Below are positions 31,914-42,340 of a stretch of 64,000 nt of DNA, one piece after another. Positions within the stretch are counted from its first letter, which is position 1. Every line of letters begins with the position of its first letter. The notes under the pieces were generated by a model. It had not been told where the DNA came from and ran no database searches. It saw only the letters and a program-made list of their open reading frames with translations. The stretch spans positions 206,118-270,117 of the forward strand of contig UESW01004555.1 in the NCBI GenBank assembly GCA_900491605.1, read 5' to 3'. Position numbers and translations under genes: made by a program. This DNA comes from Calamus simplicifolius. Taxonomy: Eukaryota > Streptophyta > Magnoliopsida > Arecales > Arecaceae.

Positions 31914-33075
31914 TGATGCGTGTCGTAGCGCAACGATTAAAACACCTTAATTTCACTATTAGAATAGCGAGAGTAAGGGATCGATTCCATAGGGACTTTA
32001 GCGATTATCTTGAAATAAATTTATAAATTTAACTAAATAGATAACTAAGTAGATAATTAGTAGTGCAAAATAATAAGATATGGTTTATCTTATAAGAGCA
32101 CGGCTCGTACCCGTAGATCACAGCCCATTCTTTTTAAGAATAAATTAGTCTAAATTATTTTCACTTAAATAGAATTTAATAACAATTAAATATGCATAAA
32201 GCTTTATTTCAATAACATCCAAGAGTGCATATTAAAATCTAAAATAAAAGAGTTTAAATTTCTGATAGCAACAAGAGAGCAACAAATTCTTTATAAATCA
32301 AATCAAAGACCAGATGAAATGGACTGAAGACAGGCTGAACCGAGCTGAACTGAAGACGCCTCCAAGCCAGAAGCCACGAATAGAACCTCTTCGAAGCAGA
32401 ACATCAACCTCCACGGACGTCTCCCTCGCGGCTAGAAATTGCCGGATTGCTCAGGAAACAGAACAGCAACCTCCACGGACGCAGAAACCCCGAACAACCT
32501 TTGAGGACTGGGAACAGCTGCCTCCTTGCTTACGAACCATGGATGGATCCCAAGGACTCCTCCTTGCTGCTATTTGTAGAGGCCCAGACACGGAGAGCAA
32601 CGACGTTCTGTTGCAGACGACGCGGAGAACCAACGGCTTTACACGGAGAAAATCTCAGAGAAATCATGGATAAAATCAAAATTCCTTCTAAATGAATTTA
32701 ATTCTTCCAATTTGATAACTTCCTATCCAATTTATTCCTTAATTGATGGAGAAAAAGATTTGAATTTAAATCGAAGAAGAATCGTGCAAAAACAGGGAAG
32801 TCTTGCTGAGAAGATGATGAAGTCGGCACTGGGTTTGCCGACTTCGCTTTAAAATGCATGCTGAAACAGATAAATCAATGAAAAATTAATTCATGACTCA
32901 TCTTAAATCCGATTTGAGTGCCGTTTGCGTCATTAATTTCCTAAAATCGAGCTCTTTAAGTTGATAAGATTTTTACTAAAATATTATATAAAATATTAAA
33001 ATATTAAATAATAATAGGTATGTTAAATTATTAATTAATAGGTTTAATGATAATTATTTATGCATTTATCAATAT
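31914..33075 (-). repeat. Athila-like 5' LTR
   Basis: Inner end at 31914 is fixed by the primer site. The outer end is set near 33070-33075 because minisatellite sequence resumes there; read on the minus strand it begins TGATATTGATAAATGC. About 1.16 kb. No other gene is recognised within it. Confidence 0.75.
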
Positions 33076-35675
33076 CAGATGGTTGCGATCGATCCAAGCC
33101 ATGATCCCAATAGGCGATGATCGATCCGACCGTTGCGATCCAACCGATCGGCAATGATCCGACGGTTGCGATCGATCCAAGCCATGATCCCGATCGTCGA
33201 TGATTGATCCGACCGTTGCAATCCAATCGATCGGCGACGATCCGACGGTTGCGATCAATCCAAGCAATGATCTCGATCAGCGATGATCGATCCAATGGTT
33301 GCAATCCATCCGATCGGTGACGATATCCGACGGTTGCGAGCAATCCAAGCCATGATCCCGATCGACGATGATCGATCCGACGGTTGCGATCCATCCGATC
33401 GGCAACGATATCAGACGGTTGTGATCCATCCGATCGGCGATGATATCAGACGGTTGCGATCGATCCAAGCCATGATCCCGATCGGTGATGATCGATCCGA
33501 CCGTTGCGATCCAACCAATCGGCGACGATCCGATGGTTGCGATCGATCCAAGCCATGATCCTGATCGGCGATGATCGATCCGACCGTTGTGATCCAACCG
33601 ATCGGCGACGATCCGACGGTTGCGATTGATCCAAGCCATGATCCCAATCGGCAATGATCGATCTGACCGTTGTGATCCATCCGATCGGTGATGATATCAG
33701 ACGATTGTGATCGATCCAAGCCATGATCCCGATCGGCGATCATCGATCCGACCGTTGCGATCCAATCGATCGGTGATGATCCGACGGATGCGATCGATCT
33801 CAGCCATGATCTCGATCGGTGATGATCAATACGACGATTGCGATCCAACCAATCGGCGATGATCCGATGGTTGCGATCGATCAAAGCCATGATCTCGATC
33901 GGCAATGATCGATCCGACGGCTATGATCCATTCGATCAGCGATGATATCCGACGGTTGCAATCAATCCAAGCCATGATCCCGATCGATGATGATCGATCC
34001 AACCATTGCGATCCATCCGATCGGTGACGATATCCGACGGTTGTGAGTGATCCAAGCCATGATCCCGATCGGCGATGATCAATTCGACGGTTGCGATCCA
34101 TCCGATCGGCGATAATATCTGACGATTGCGAGCGATCTAAGCCATGATCCCGATCGGCGACGATCGATCCGACCGTTGCGATCCAACCGATCGGCGACGA
34201 TCCGCCGGTTGCGATCGATCCAAGCCATGATCTCGATCGACGATGATCGATCCGACGGTTGCGATCCATCCGATCGGTGACGATATTAGACGGTTGCGAC
34301 CGATCCAAGCCATGATCCCAATCGGCGATGATCGATCTCCGACAGTTGCGATCCAACCGATCGGCGACGATCCGATGGTTGTGATTGATCTAAACCATGA
34401 TCCCGATCGGTGACGATCGATCCGATGGTTGCAATCCATTCGATCGGCGACGATATCTGATGGTTGCAAGTGATCCAAACCATGATCCTGATCGGTGATG
34501 ATCGATCTGACGGTTGCGATCCATCCGATCGGCGATGATATCCGATGGTTGCGAGCAATCCAAGCCATGATCCCGATCGGTGATGATCGATCCGACCTTT
34601 GCAATCCAACCGATCGGCGACGATCCGATGGTTGTGATCGATCCAAGCCATGATCCCGATCGGCGGTGATCGATCCGATCGTTGTGATCCATCCGATCGG
34701 CGACGATATCAGACGGTTGCGATCGATCCAAGCCATGATCCCGATCGGCGATGATCGATCCGCCCATTGCGATCCAACCGATCGGCAACGATTCGACGGT
34801 TGCGATCGATCCAAGCCATGATCCCGATCAGCGATTATCGATCTAACGGTTGTGATCCAACCGATCGGCGATGATCCAACGGTTGCGATCGATCCAAGAC
34901 ATGATCCCGATCGGCGATGATCGATCCGACGGTTGCGATCCATCTGATCAGCGATGATATCCGATAGTTGCAATCGATGATCCAACCGTTGCGATCGACG
35001 ATGATCGATCCGACCGTTGCGATCCATCCGATCGGCGATGATATTCGACGGTTGTGAGTGATCCAAGCCATGATCCGATCAACGATGATCGATTCGACCA
35101 TTGCGATCTAACCGATCGGCGATGATCCAACGGTTGTGATCGATCCAAGCCATGATCCCGATCAGCGATGATCGATCCGACTGTTGTGATCCATCCGATC
35201 GACGACGATCCGACGGTTTCGATCGATCCAAGCCATGATCCCGATCTGCGATGATCGATACGACGGTTGCGATCCATTCAATCGGCAACGATATCCGACG
35301 GTTGCGATCGATTGAACCCATGATCCCGATCGGTGATGATCGATCCAAAGGTTGCGATCCAACCGATCGGCGATGATCCGATGGTTGCGATCGATCCAAG
35401 CCATGATCCCGATCGGCGATGATCGATCCGACGGTTGCGATCCATCCAATCGGCAACGATATCTAACGGTTGCGATCGATCCAAGCCATGATCCCAATCA
35501 GTGATGATCGATCCGATGGTTGCGATCCATTCAATCGGCGATGATATCCGACGGTTGCGATCGATCTAAGCCATGATCCCAATCGGCGATGATCGATCCG
35601 ACGGTTGCGATTCATCCAATCAGCAATGATCCGACGATTGCGAGCGATCCAAGTAATTATCCCGATCAGCGATGT
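33076..35675. repeat. Minisatellite of 83-86 bp units, about 31 copies
   Basis: Unit core GATCGATCCAAGCCATGATC, then CCGATCGGCGATGATCGATC, CGACGGTTGCGATCCA and CCGATCGGCGA(C/T)GAT. Units with an extra AT before CCGACGG are 85-86 bp, those without about 83 bp; anchors at 35399 and 35484 are 85 apart. Every unit has two GATCGATC-type palindromes and the phrase GACGGTTGCGAT twice. Long frames persist on the minus strand (up to 309 codons) with repeating peptides in all three frames, which argues for repeat-driven openness. Confidence 0.95.
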
Positions 35676-36566
35676 TCGACGACGGACACTGTCATGGCCG
35701 GCAAGAAAGGAGGGGAACCACTTTATATTTTATATTTTTTTTCACGGGAGGGGTTGTTGAAAAAAAACCCTTTTTTTTTACCGATGGCCTGGCCACCATG
35801 GCCAGGCCACGGCTGTGGTTGCCGACCACAACCACGATAAAAATTAAATTTATTTTTATTTTTTATCATATGCATCACTAAATTAACGATTTGTTTTTAA
35901 ATTTTCTAGATTTTTGAATCGCTATATTAAAAATTAAATTTTTTTTATTTTTTTTAGTATATGCATCGCTATTGCGTCGCTAAATAGCGACGCAATCATT
36001 GCGTCGCTATATTCAAGATTTTTTTTTAATTTTCTGAGTTTTTGCCTCGCTATATTAAAAATTAATTTTTATTTATTTTTTTAGTATTTACATCGCTATT
36101 GCATCGCTAAATAGCGATGCAATCATTGCATCGCTATATTAACGAATTTTTTAAAATTTTTTGGGTTTCGGCGTCGCTAATGCGTCGCTATATTAAAAAT
36201 TAATTTTTTTTATTTTTTTGTTATATGCATCGCTATTGCGTCGCTAAATAGTGACGCAATCGCTGCGTCGCTATATTAACGATTTTTTTAATTTTCTAGT
36301 TTTTGCATCGCTAATGCGTCGCTATATTAAAAATTATATTTTTTTTGTTATATGCGTCGCTATTGCGTCGTGAAATAGCGACGCAATAACTGCGTCGCTA
36401 TATTAACAAATTTTTTAATTTTTTGGTTTTTGCGTCGCTATATTGCGACGCATTTTTATTGCGTCGCTAATGGTGTCGCTATTTGTTTTTCTCGCTGTGT
36501 TGTCGCAATTTGGTCACAATTTATTAACGCAAAAATGCGTCGCTATTTCTGAATTTTCCTGTAGTG
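35676..36566. repeat. CACTA right subterminal region
   Basis: 35690-35860 holds a short G/T-rich stretch and one GGCCTGGCCA hairpin (35786-35808). From 35870 on, repeats of about 120 bp contain GCATCGCTATTGCGTCGCTA and AATAGCGACGCAAT palindromes separated by T-rich runs. The element ends TTTTCCTGTAGTG at 36566. This is the mirror of the left subterminal array. Confidence 0.88.
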
Positions 36567-37369
36567 TTCGTCAAGCTCACCTCCCTCCGTCCCAACTAGA
36601 AGCTAGAGGTTAGTCCTTCATCGTCCAAAGCGTTCGCTCTTAGGATTTTGGGAGACCAAGCCAAGTGATTCTATGGTAGGAGCAAGGCCTGGTGGCATGA
36701 AGGAGGTCCATTGACTTTATGCCAAGGCCATTGATGAGGGCTGTACTAGTAATTCCATGGCAAGGACAATACATGATGTTATGGGTTCAAATAGGTATAT
36801 CATAGCCTATGGGAGGTGAACCACTACCGAGAGGATAGGATTTTTCACCATCCATTCTAGTGTCAACAAAATTAGGAGGGTGTGGCTCGAACGCACGTAG
36901 GCCCTATGGACATAGGACTCTTCAAATAGTGCTGAGCATGGTGGAGAGGTTATTCATCACGTTATCTTATGGATCCATTAACTGTAGCCACTCACTTTAA
37001 TGAGGCTCCACGTGATTCATTTCTTCACTAGACGACAAGGCTCCAAGCTTCTCAGGTAAGCCACACAGAGTCGAAAGATAAATAAAACGGGTAAGAAGGA
37101 CCCTCGATGAGGTAACCTACAATAACACACACTCATTCTTGCTTACAGAGGGCTCTTCTTTAAGTTTTTCTCTCTTTTTCGAGCTTTCTTAAGCTTCGAA
37201 TGTTGCCCAGAGCACTGACTTGAGCATCGAGGGTCCCTCCCAAAATTTTTGATCTCCGAGACTTTTTGTACGCTTCCAGATGCGAGAAGCTCGTCGAAAG
37301 ATTCCGGGCTCGCTGGAGAAGGTGACCATACGCTCGCAAATGTTCGAGAAGGATCATCTGGCAATAATA
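36567..37369 (+). repeat. Element X 3' LTR, segment 3 (end)
   Basis: 36570-36885 aligns with 4033-4344 (GTCAAGCTCACCTCCCT, AGTGATTCTATGGTAGGAG, CCATGGCAAGGACAATACAT). 36993-37369 aligns with 7585-7958. 36885-36992 has no counterpart. The end reads CTGGCAATAATA where the 5' LTR reads ATGGCAATACCA. Sequence after 37369 is unrelated, so the outer boundary is near here. Confidence 0.78.
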
Positions 37370-38297
37370 AAAGTTAAAGCTAAAAAATATTCAGATCAAG
37401 TATAGACCATTACTTGACCCAATCCAAAGCTTAAGACCAAAAAAAATTCAAAAAGTTCGTTCTTAATTAGATTTGAATCCGATCTAAATCTAATTTTAAA
37501 AAATCTTATAATACATTTTATATCAATTATGTAAGAGTAGTTAATAAATTTTTAAAAATAATTAAATAAAGTTATTTTAAACATTATTTGTTTTATGCAA
37601 ATATTAATTTTATTAATTTAATTTTTGGTTCGAATAAGCTATTGTGAATTGGTTTAGTTGGGTTTTGAGTTGAACCTAAATTTTGAAAAAAACTCAAAGC
37701 TTACCTTAAAAATAAAAATAAAATAAAAGATTGGGTTTGAGCTAACAGTTTGCTCAACCTAGCCAATTCCAAACCTATTCACAAAGCTTACTTTTGAGAT
37801 ACTTTATTTTTTTAAAACCTTAAAAGGAAACCCACATATACATAAATATTTGGACTAGTTTAGAGCTCAAACCAAAATTTCCATTCATACATTGAGGGAA
37901 ATCTTGAGGTATAACACTTCTCCTGATTGAAATACCAAAACCTCCATTTGAAAAACAGGGGCTTGACTATTAAGCTAACACAAAGACAAAAGCTATTTCC
38001 AAGCCAACTTTACTTTATGGAAAATAATAAAATCTTGATCTTCAACTATAAATTTTATCATTGAAGGTCCTTAGACACAAATTAAATAAATTTTATAATT
38101 AGGATTATCTATAGTCTTGCACACATGCATACTATTTCATACTACTTCTGTGGCTTCACTATGTTATCACCTCTAATTTATCAATTTCTCTTTTTCTCTA
38201 ACTTTAACATTTATTAACTTTGGTGCTTGAATCCTTCTTATTGCTTGCATTGTACATCCTTTTAAAACTAAATTTTCTCTCAAGTAATAAAAATATG
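37370..38297. other. AT-rich spacer, nothing recognised
   Basis: No ORF of note, no inverted ends, no tandem structure. Degenerate phrases such as GGTTTGAGCTAACAG and GACCCAATCC recall old repeat sequence also present around 52900-53060, but I cannot assign a family. Confidence 0.5.
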
Positions 38298-38755
38298 TGA
38301 TGGTGTCAGAATCTAATTGAAGGATTCTAAACAATAATAAAGATGATGGTATGACTGATGAGCTAAAAATTAAAGTAGATCTTAGTCAATCTGATCCTAT
38401 GGATAGGCATTCAACATTGGACTAAAACTTATATAAAAAATAGAAAAAAAGCATTAGGGGTTTCAAGGTTGCTCGGCTCAAGCCCTATAATGCTTATGTT
38501 AGTAAGGAGGAGAAGATGAAGAGATCAAAGGCAAAACTTCTAGCCATCTTGCTTCAAGATGAGAGAGGATTATGTGAGTAGTCCTTCTTATATTGTCTAG
38601 GCTTTTCTATAGGTTTGATAGACAGAATAGTTAAGGGTTATGCTAGCTATACTTGTTTGACATTGTCCAATTATTGTAGATGGCGATAACGTAGCCTAGA
38701 GACTACATGGTATTTTAATAAAAGACCAACTTAATGTCAATTCAATTTGTCTTCA
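38298..38755 (-). repeat. 3' LTR of the decayed Tat element
   Basis: The inner/outer ends are judged by matching with 44352-45036 and by a polypurine-like GTGAGGGGC (minus strand) just right of 38755. Shared anchors include AAGGAGGAGAAGATGAAGAG versus AAGTGAGAAAGAGAAAATGG and the GATAACGTAGCCTAGAGACT block versus GTAACATGGCTTAGAGGCCA. Similarity is partial. Confidence 0.6.
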
Positions 38756-38859
38756 TTATATGCCCCTCACTTTTGAGGCCAAGCAAGCATGCTAGGGTGA
38801 GGGAGTAAATCAAAGCAAGCATCAATTTTGCCTAAATGAGATTGCCCTTTTAAAATGAG

Positions 38860-40800
38860 CTTTTAACTCTCCTTTGATACTAAGCCATGGGCTTAGCAGC
38901 TTTCTTAAGAATTTAGCAAAGGGCCTCTATGAGTTCTCGCTTTTCTTTTGTAAGATAGAATTTTGTCAAGCTATTGGTTCTGTTTCATGCTTTGCTTTAG
39001 TGGTATAGGAGCATTTGTTAGGCCTAGAGCACCAACTACTAGGCTTTTCTAGTAGAAAATCAAGAAAATACTTTCTTAGGATCTTATGGCAACGATGAAA
39101 ATTGCGAGGGCTGTGTTTCCTTTTGGGCCCTTCTGATGGGGCAGGCTTTCTACTGCTTCCTTTTGCATTAAGTGAGCGAGAGGAGTATCACGACTTTAAA
39201 TAGAGCATGTGATTGGTGGCTAATGAGTAATAGTTCATGCCTTTAAAAGAAAATGTCTTAATCCTTTAATTGTTCTTCTATTGTACTAACTTTCAATGCT
39301 TCTAGAACTTTTAGATTTTCTGATTTCTTTAACTTTTCTAATCTTCAGTGCTTCATGAGCACGTTTTTCTTTCTTGATCTTTCTTTGGCACTAATTCTTT
39401 CTTTTTTTTCTCCTTAGGTAGATGTTAGCATTGGTTCTTAAGGTTCATTGCTTCATTGAGAATGGATCTTCTCAAATTTTCACTAGCGCAAATTTTGAAG
39501 CATTCTATCATAAAGAAACAAGAAAGAAGGACTAGTGAGAGAAACGCAACTGATGATAGTTTGATGTTACCCAATCCTTCACTCGCACAACTTAAGAGGA
39601 TGATACTTTATGTGGAGGGGTCACCTTCAGCCTCATCGAGATTCATTCCTACTTCTACAGCCTCCTTAGCTTTATTGCTTGGGTGGCACAATTCTTCTCC
39701 TTTGGTGAGTCTTCAAGTTTTTGTTGATCCAAATTGAGCCTTCCTATTTGTAAGTTAGGCATCTCTTTCTCATCTTCCAATAAGCACAATCCCAACTCGG
39801 ATAGACCCACAACCCATATTTTCCCATGCATTTTAGCATTGGGTTACAACACCACTACACCTAATTATTTTTCCAAAGAGATTATGTGGCGTAGCTCAGT
39901 TGTATACATTATGGCCACTAGCATAATGCTTCCAATAGACTAAATATTTGGAGGCCCTTTTCGATTGGGAATTAAGGAATGTCAACTTTTTTGCCCGCAT
40001 GCTTTTCGTTAGGTGTATGCTTATCCTCTTTGGGCAAAATCACTAGGTGAGAGACTCTTCAATAAAGGTCAAGAAGATAAAGAAGAGTCTATATAACATG
40101 TAATAGGAGGTTAAGAGGCCCGACGCCTATAGTAGAGGTGAAGAGGCTCAAAATTGAGGCCAAAAGACTTGCAATGAAGCTAGCAGAGGTAAAAGTCAAA
40201 GCAATAAGGGTCTAAGCAAAAGCGATTAAGGCAAAAGTCAAGATTGTTAGACTAAAGGCTGAGGTATGAGCCACTGAAGTCAAGGTGATGAAGGCTCATG
40301 CGGAGGTGATTCTGTCTAAGGAGCATTCACTTCTATAAAGAGGAGTGTGAAGACAATAGTGAAGGAATTCAAGGTATCACTAGAGCTTAGGTTGATCTCC
40401 AAAATAGCTCTACCGAAGCTTTCTTAATGATGTGGTAAAGTGTTGCAACATAGACCATGGTTAGATATCCTGATTTAAACTTTTTATTTTTGAAAGACAT
40501 TGAGGCGGTCCATATACTATATAGTAGAGGCAACCATGGATATGGCAATCTTGGTCATCTAAACTAACTCAGAAGAAGAGAGCAGCTTGAAGGGGAGCCG
40601 TCATGTATCTTTGGCCATTTCATCAACTCTGGCTAGGATTGGGCCATCAAATGAGACTAAGGTGGGACCATTGTTAGTGATTATTTCTCCAAATAAGAAG
40701 AAGAAGAAAAAAAGCACCACAACTTGCTAAAAGGTCTACAATGCCCTCTAATTCAAGTTCTGCCTAAACTGTTTCTTTACCATATGGGTTTCTAATGGTA
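38860..40800 (+). pseudogene. Antisense-ORF remnant of the decayed Tat element
   Basis: The clearest part is 40130-40440: KRLKIEAKRLAMKLAEVKVK, AKAIKAKVKIVRLKAEV, ATEVKVMKAHAEVILSKEH, interrupted by stops, then VDLQNSSTEAFLNDVVK in another frame. This corresponds to the coiled coil and the DDLAEASAAAFLDGF segment of the antisense ORF at 20507-22729. It points opposite to the protease at 43795 and its 3' end faces the tandem array, as in the intact element. An ORF at 39456-39737 (93 codons) may be a middle segment but shows no recognisable motif. Confidence 0.6.
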
Positions 40801-41269
40801 GCCAACCTCTATTTTCTTATCTTTGTCTTTTCTTCTTTTGGATATGATGTATGGTTGTTTTTATTTTTAAATATTTCATATGGTGCTTCTTTATGTTTTT
40901 CTTATTTTTTGCTTGATGGCTCAATGAATTGAATACTTTTTTTTCCTTTAGAAGGGATTGGCTCACTTTTTTTTTATACAAATGACCAAATGATAACTTT
41001 TTCTCTTTTTTTCTATATTTTGATGCTTGATCTCTTTTTGTCAAGGGTAGCTTTTTTAGTCCTATTGGTTGAAGGTTTTTCTCAGAGGAGAAAGAAGATA
41101 CTTCTAGGAAAAATGTAGTCTTTCGAACTATTATAAGCAAAATGAATGCATCATTTTTACTTTATTTCTGGGCTTGGAGAAGACTCTTCTTGAGTTGATC
41201 GAACCTTTAGTAGAAGTACTTTTTAATCCTCCTTTTGAGAGAAGGGATCTTCTTTGAGGGTGATGTAAC

Positions 41270-42340
41270 ACTCTCTTTCTTTACCTAACAGAGAGAAACT
41301 TTTCAAAATAGTGCCTTTATTCATCAGTTTATTTTCTCTTTCTCTCAAATAAAGTTTTTTAGGGAAGCTAGCTCCCTAATGAAATGAACCCCCCCTCTTA
41401 CTCAATGAGAAGAGTTTTTTTAGGCAATCTTCAATATATTTCTCCTTTTCTTCTTTTACGTAGAGTTTTTTTTAGCTGAATGACTCCAATGAAGTAAACC
41501 CTCTTATCTTGCTAGGAAAGGAGAGTTATTCTGAATAGTCATCTAATAATCCATTATCTTTTTTTCAAGTAAAATTTTTCAGGCAGGATAGCTCTTTAGT
41601 GCAGTAGGCCTCTTTTTCTTATTCAGTAAGGATAATTAAGGATAGTTCTTTCAAGCAGTCCTTAATGTATTTGCTCTTTCTTTCTTTTGAGTAAAGTTCT
41701 ATCAAGTAAGCTTGGTTTCTGATAGAGCGAATCCCCTTTTCTTACTCAACGAGGAGAGTCCTCCCAAGTGAGCTTTGATGTATCTACTCTCTTTTTCTTT
41801 CAAGTAGAATTCGTCTAGGTAGGTTGGTTCTCTAGTGAAGCAAATACTCTTCTCTTGCCTAGTGAAGAGAGTTCTTCTAAACAATCTTTGGTGTATCTAT
41901 TTTTTTTATTTCGAATAAAGTTCTTATAAGTAAGCTGGTTTTATGGTAGAGCTGACCTTCACCTCTTAGTTGGTAAGAAGAATTATTTCATGGTATATCC
42001 ACACTCATTTTTTTTAAATAGAATTCTTTTAAGTAGGTTGACTCTCTGATAAAGTAGTTGCTTTTTTCTTACTTGGCAAAGAAATTTTTTTTGAGCAATC
42101 TTCCAGCAATTCACTTTTTCTTTCTCATTAATAAAATTTTTTCAAACAAATAAGCTCTATGGTGGAACAGTCCATCTTCTCTTACTTAATAAGGAGAGTT
42201 CTTCCAAAAATCTTCGGTATATCGACTTTCTTTTTTTTCAAATAGAGTTATTTCAAGTAGGCCGATTCTCTAGTGAAGTGAACCTCCTTCTTTTTGCTTG
42301 GTGAGGAGAGTTATTTTAAGTAATCTTCAAGTACATGGAT
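41270..42340. repeat. Degenerate tandem repeat, about 115-bp units
   Basis: About nine or ten units of the type GAGAGTTCTTCCAA.CAATCTTCGGTGTATC, TTTCTTTTAAGTA.A.TTCTTTCAAGTAGG and TGG.TCTCTAGTG.AGTGAACC. GAGAGTT-type anchors at about 41402, 41518, 41752, 41869, 42192 and 42305 are 113-117 apart or multiples of that. It holds the same place (between pol and the antisense ORF) as the 99-bp array in the intact element but is unrelated in sequence. Confidence 0.8.

Larger units (their letters stand above)
28806..33075 (-). mobile_element. Athila-like Ty3/gypsy element with a large internal deletion
   Basis: On the minus strand: LTR (about 33075-31914), primer site TAGCGCCGTTGCCGGGGA, gag, then a second, shorter LTR (about 29630-28812). 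Both LTRs end GTAGCGCTACGACACGCATCA when read on the minus strand across the shared terminus. All of pol and part of the 3' LTR's U3 are missing: the gag frame runs straight into LTR sequence near 29630. Both flanks are minisatellite sequence (ATATCAGATGGTTGC on each side), so it inserted in the array. The exact target duplication is obscured by that repeat. Confidence 0.85.
24405..36566. mobile_element. CACTA (En/Spm) transposon, 12.2 kb, composite and non-autonomous
   Basis: The left end CACTGCAAC and right end CCTGTAGTG are inverted terminal ends of CACTA type. TTC at 24402-24404 is repeated at 36567-36569 as the three-base target duplication. Both ends carry dense subterminal repeats (TGCGTCGC/GCGACGCA types). 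Inside are an En/Spm-type Transposase_24 gene (minus), the tail of a TNP2 protein (DUF4216), GC-rich hairpin repeats, internal subterminal-like repeats and a minisatellite holding an Athila-like element. TNP2's catalytic part is missing, so movement would need a related copy, such as the one at 59026. Confidence 0.9.
3677..37369 (+). mobile_element. Old Tat-like LTR retrotransposon (element X), multiply interrupted
   Basis: Two directly repeated blocks define its LTRs. 3677-4344 matches 11323-11648 plus 24371-24404 plus 36567-36885, and 7585-7958 matches 36993-37369. The second 5' block is followed by a tRNA-type primer site (7961-7980) and a gag scrap. Almost all of pol is gone. Fragments of the post-pol repeat zone and the antisense ORF remain. 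Later insertions are a Sirevirus piece (4345-7401), a Tourist MITE (10849-11295), a 12.7 kb Tat element (11654-24370) and a CACTA (24405-36566). The left end is cut by the gypsy LTR at 3675. The segmentation is seen directly; calling it one element is inference. Confidence 0.75.

Noticed and set aside
33044..35497. Minus-strand ORFs with repeating AWIDRNRR / GLDRSQPSD peptides
   Set aside because: The same minisatellite is open in several frames at once and units differ in length by 2-3 bases, so the frame drifts between units. This is not protein-coding conservation.
18480..35675. CRISPR-like arrays
   Set aside because: The arrays are head-to-tail tandem units without unique spacers, in a plant nuclear genome full of retrotransposons. 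No cas genes.
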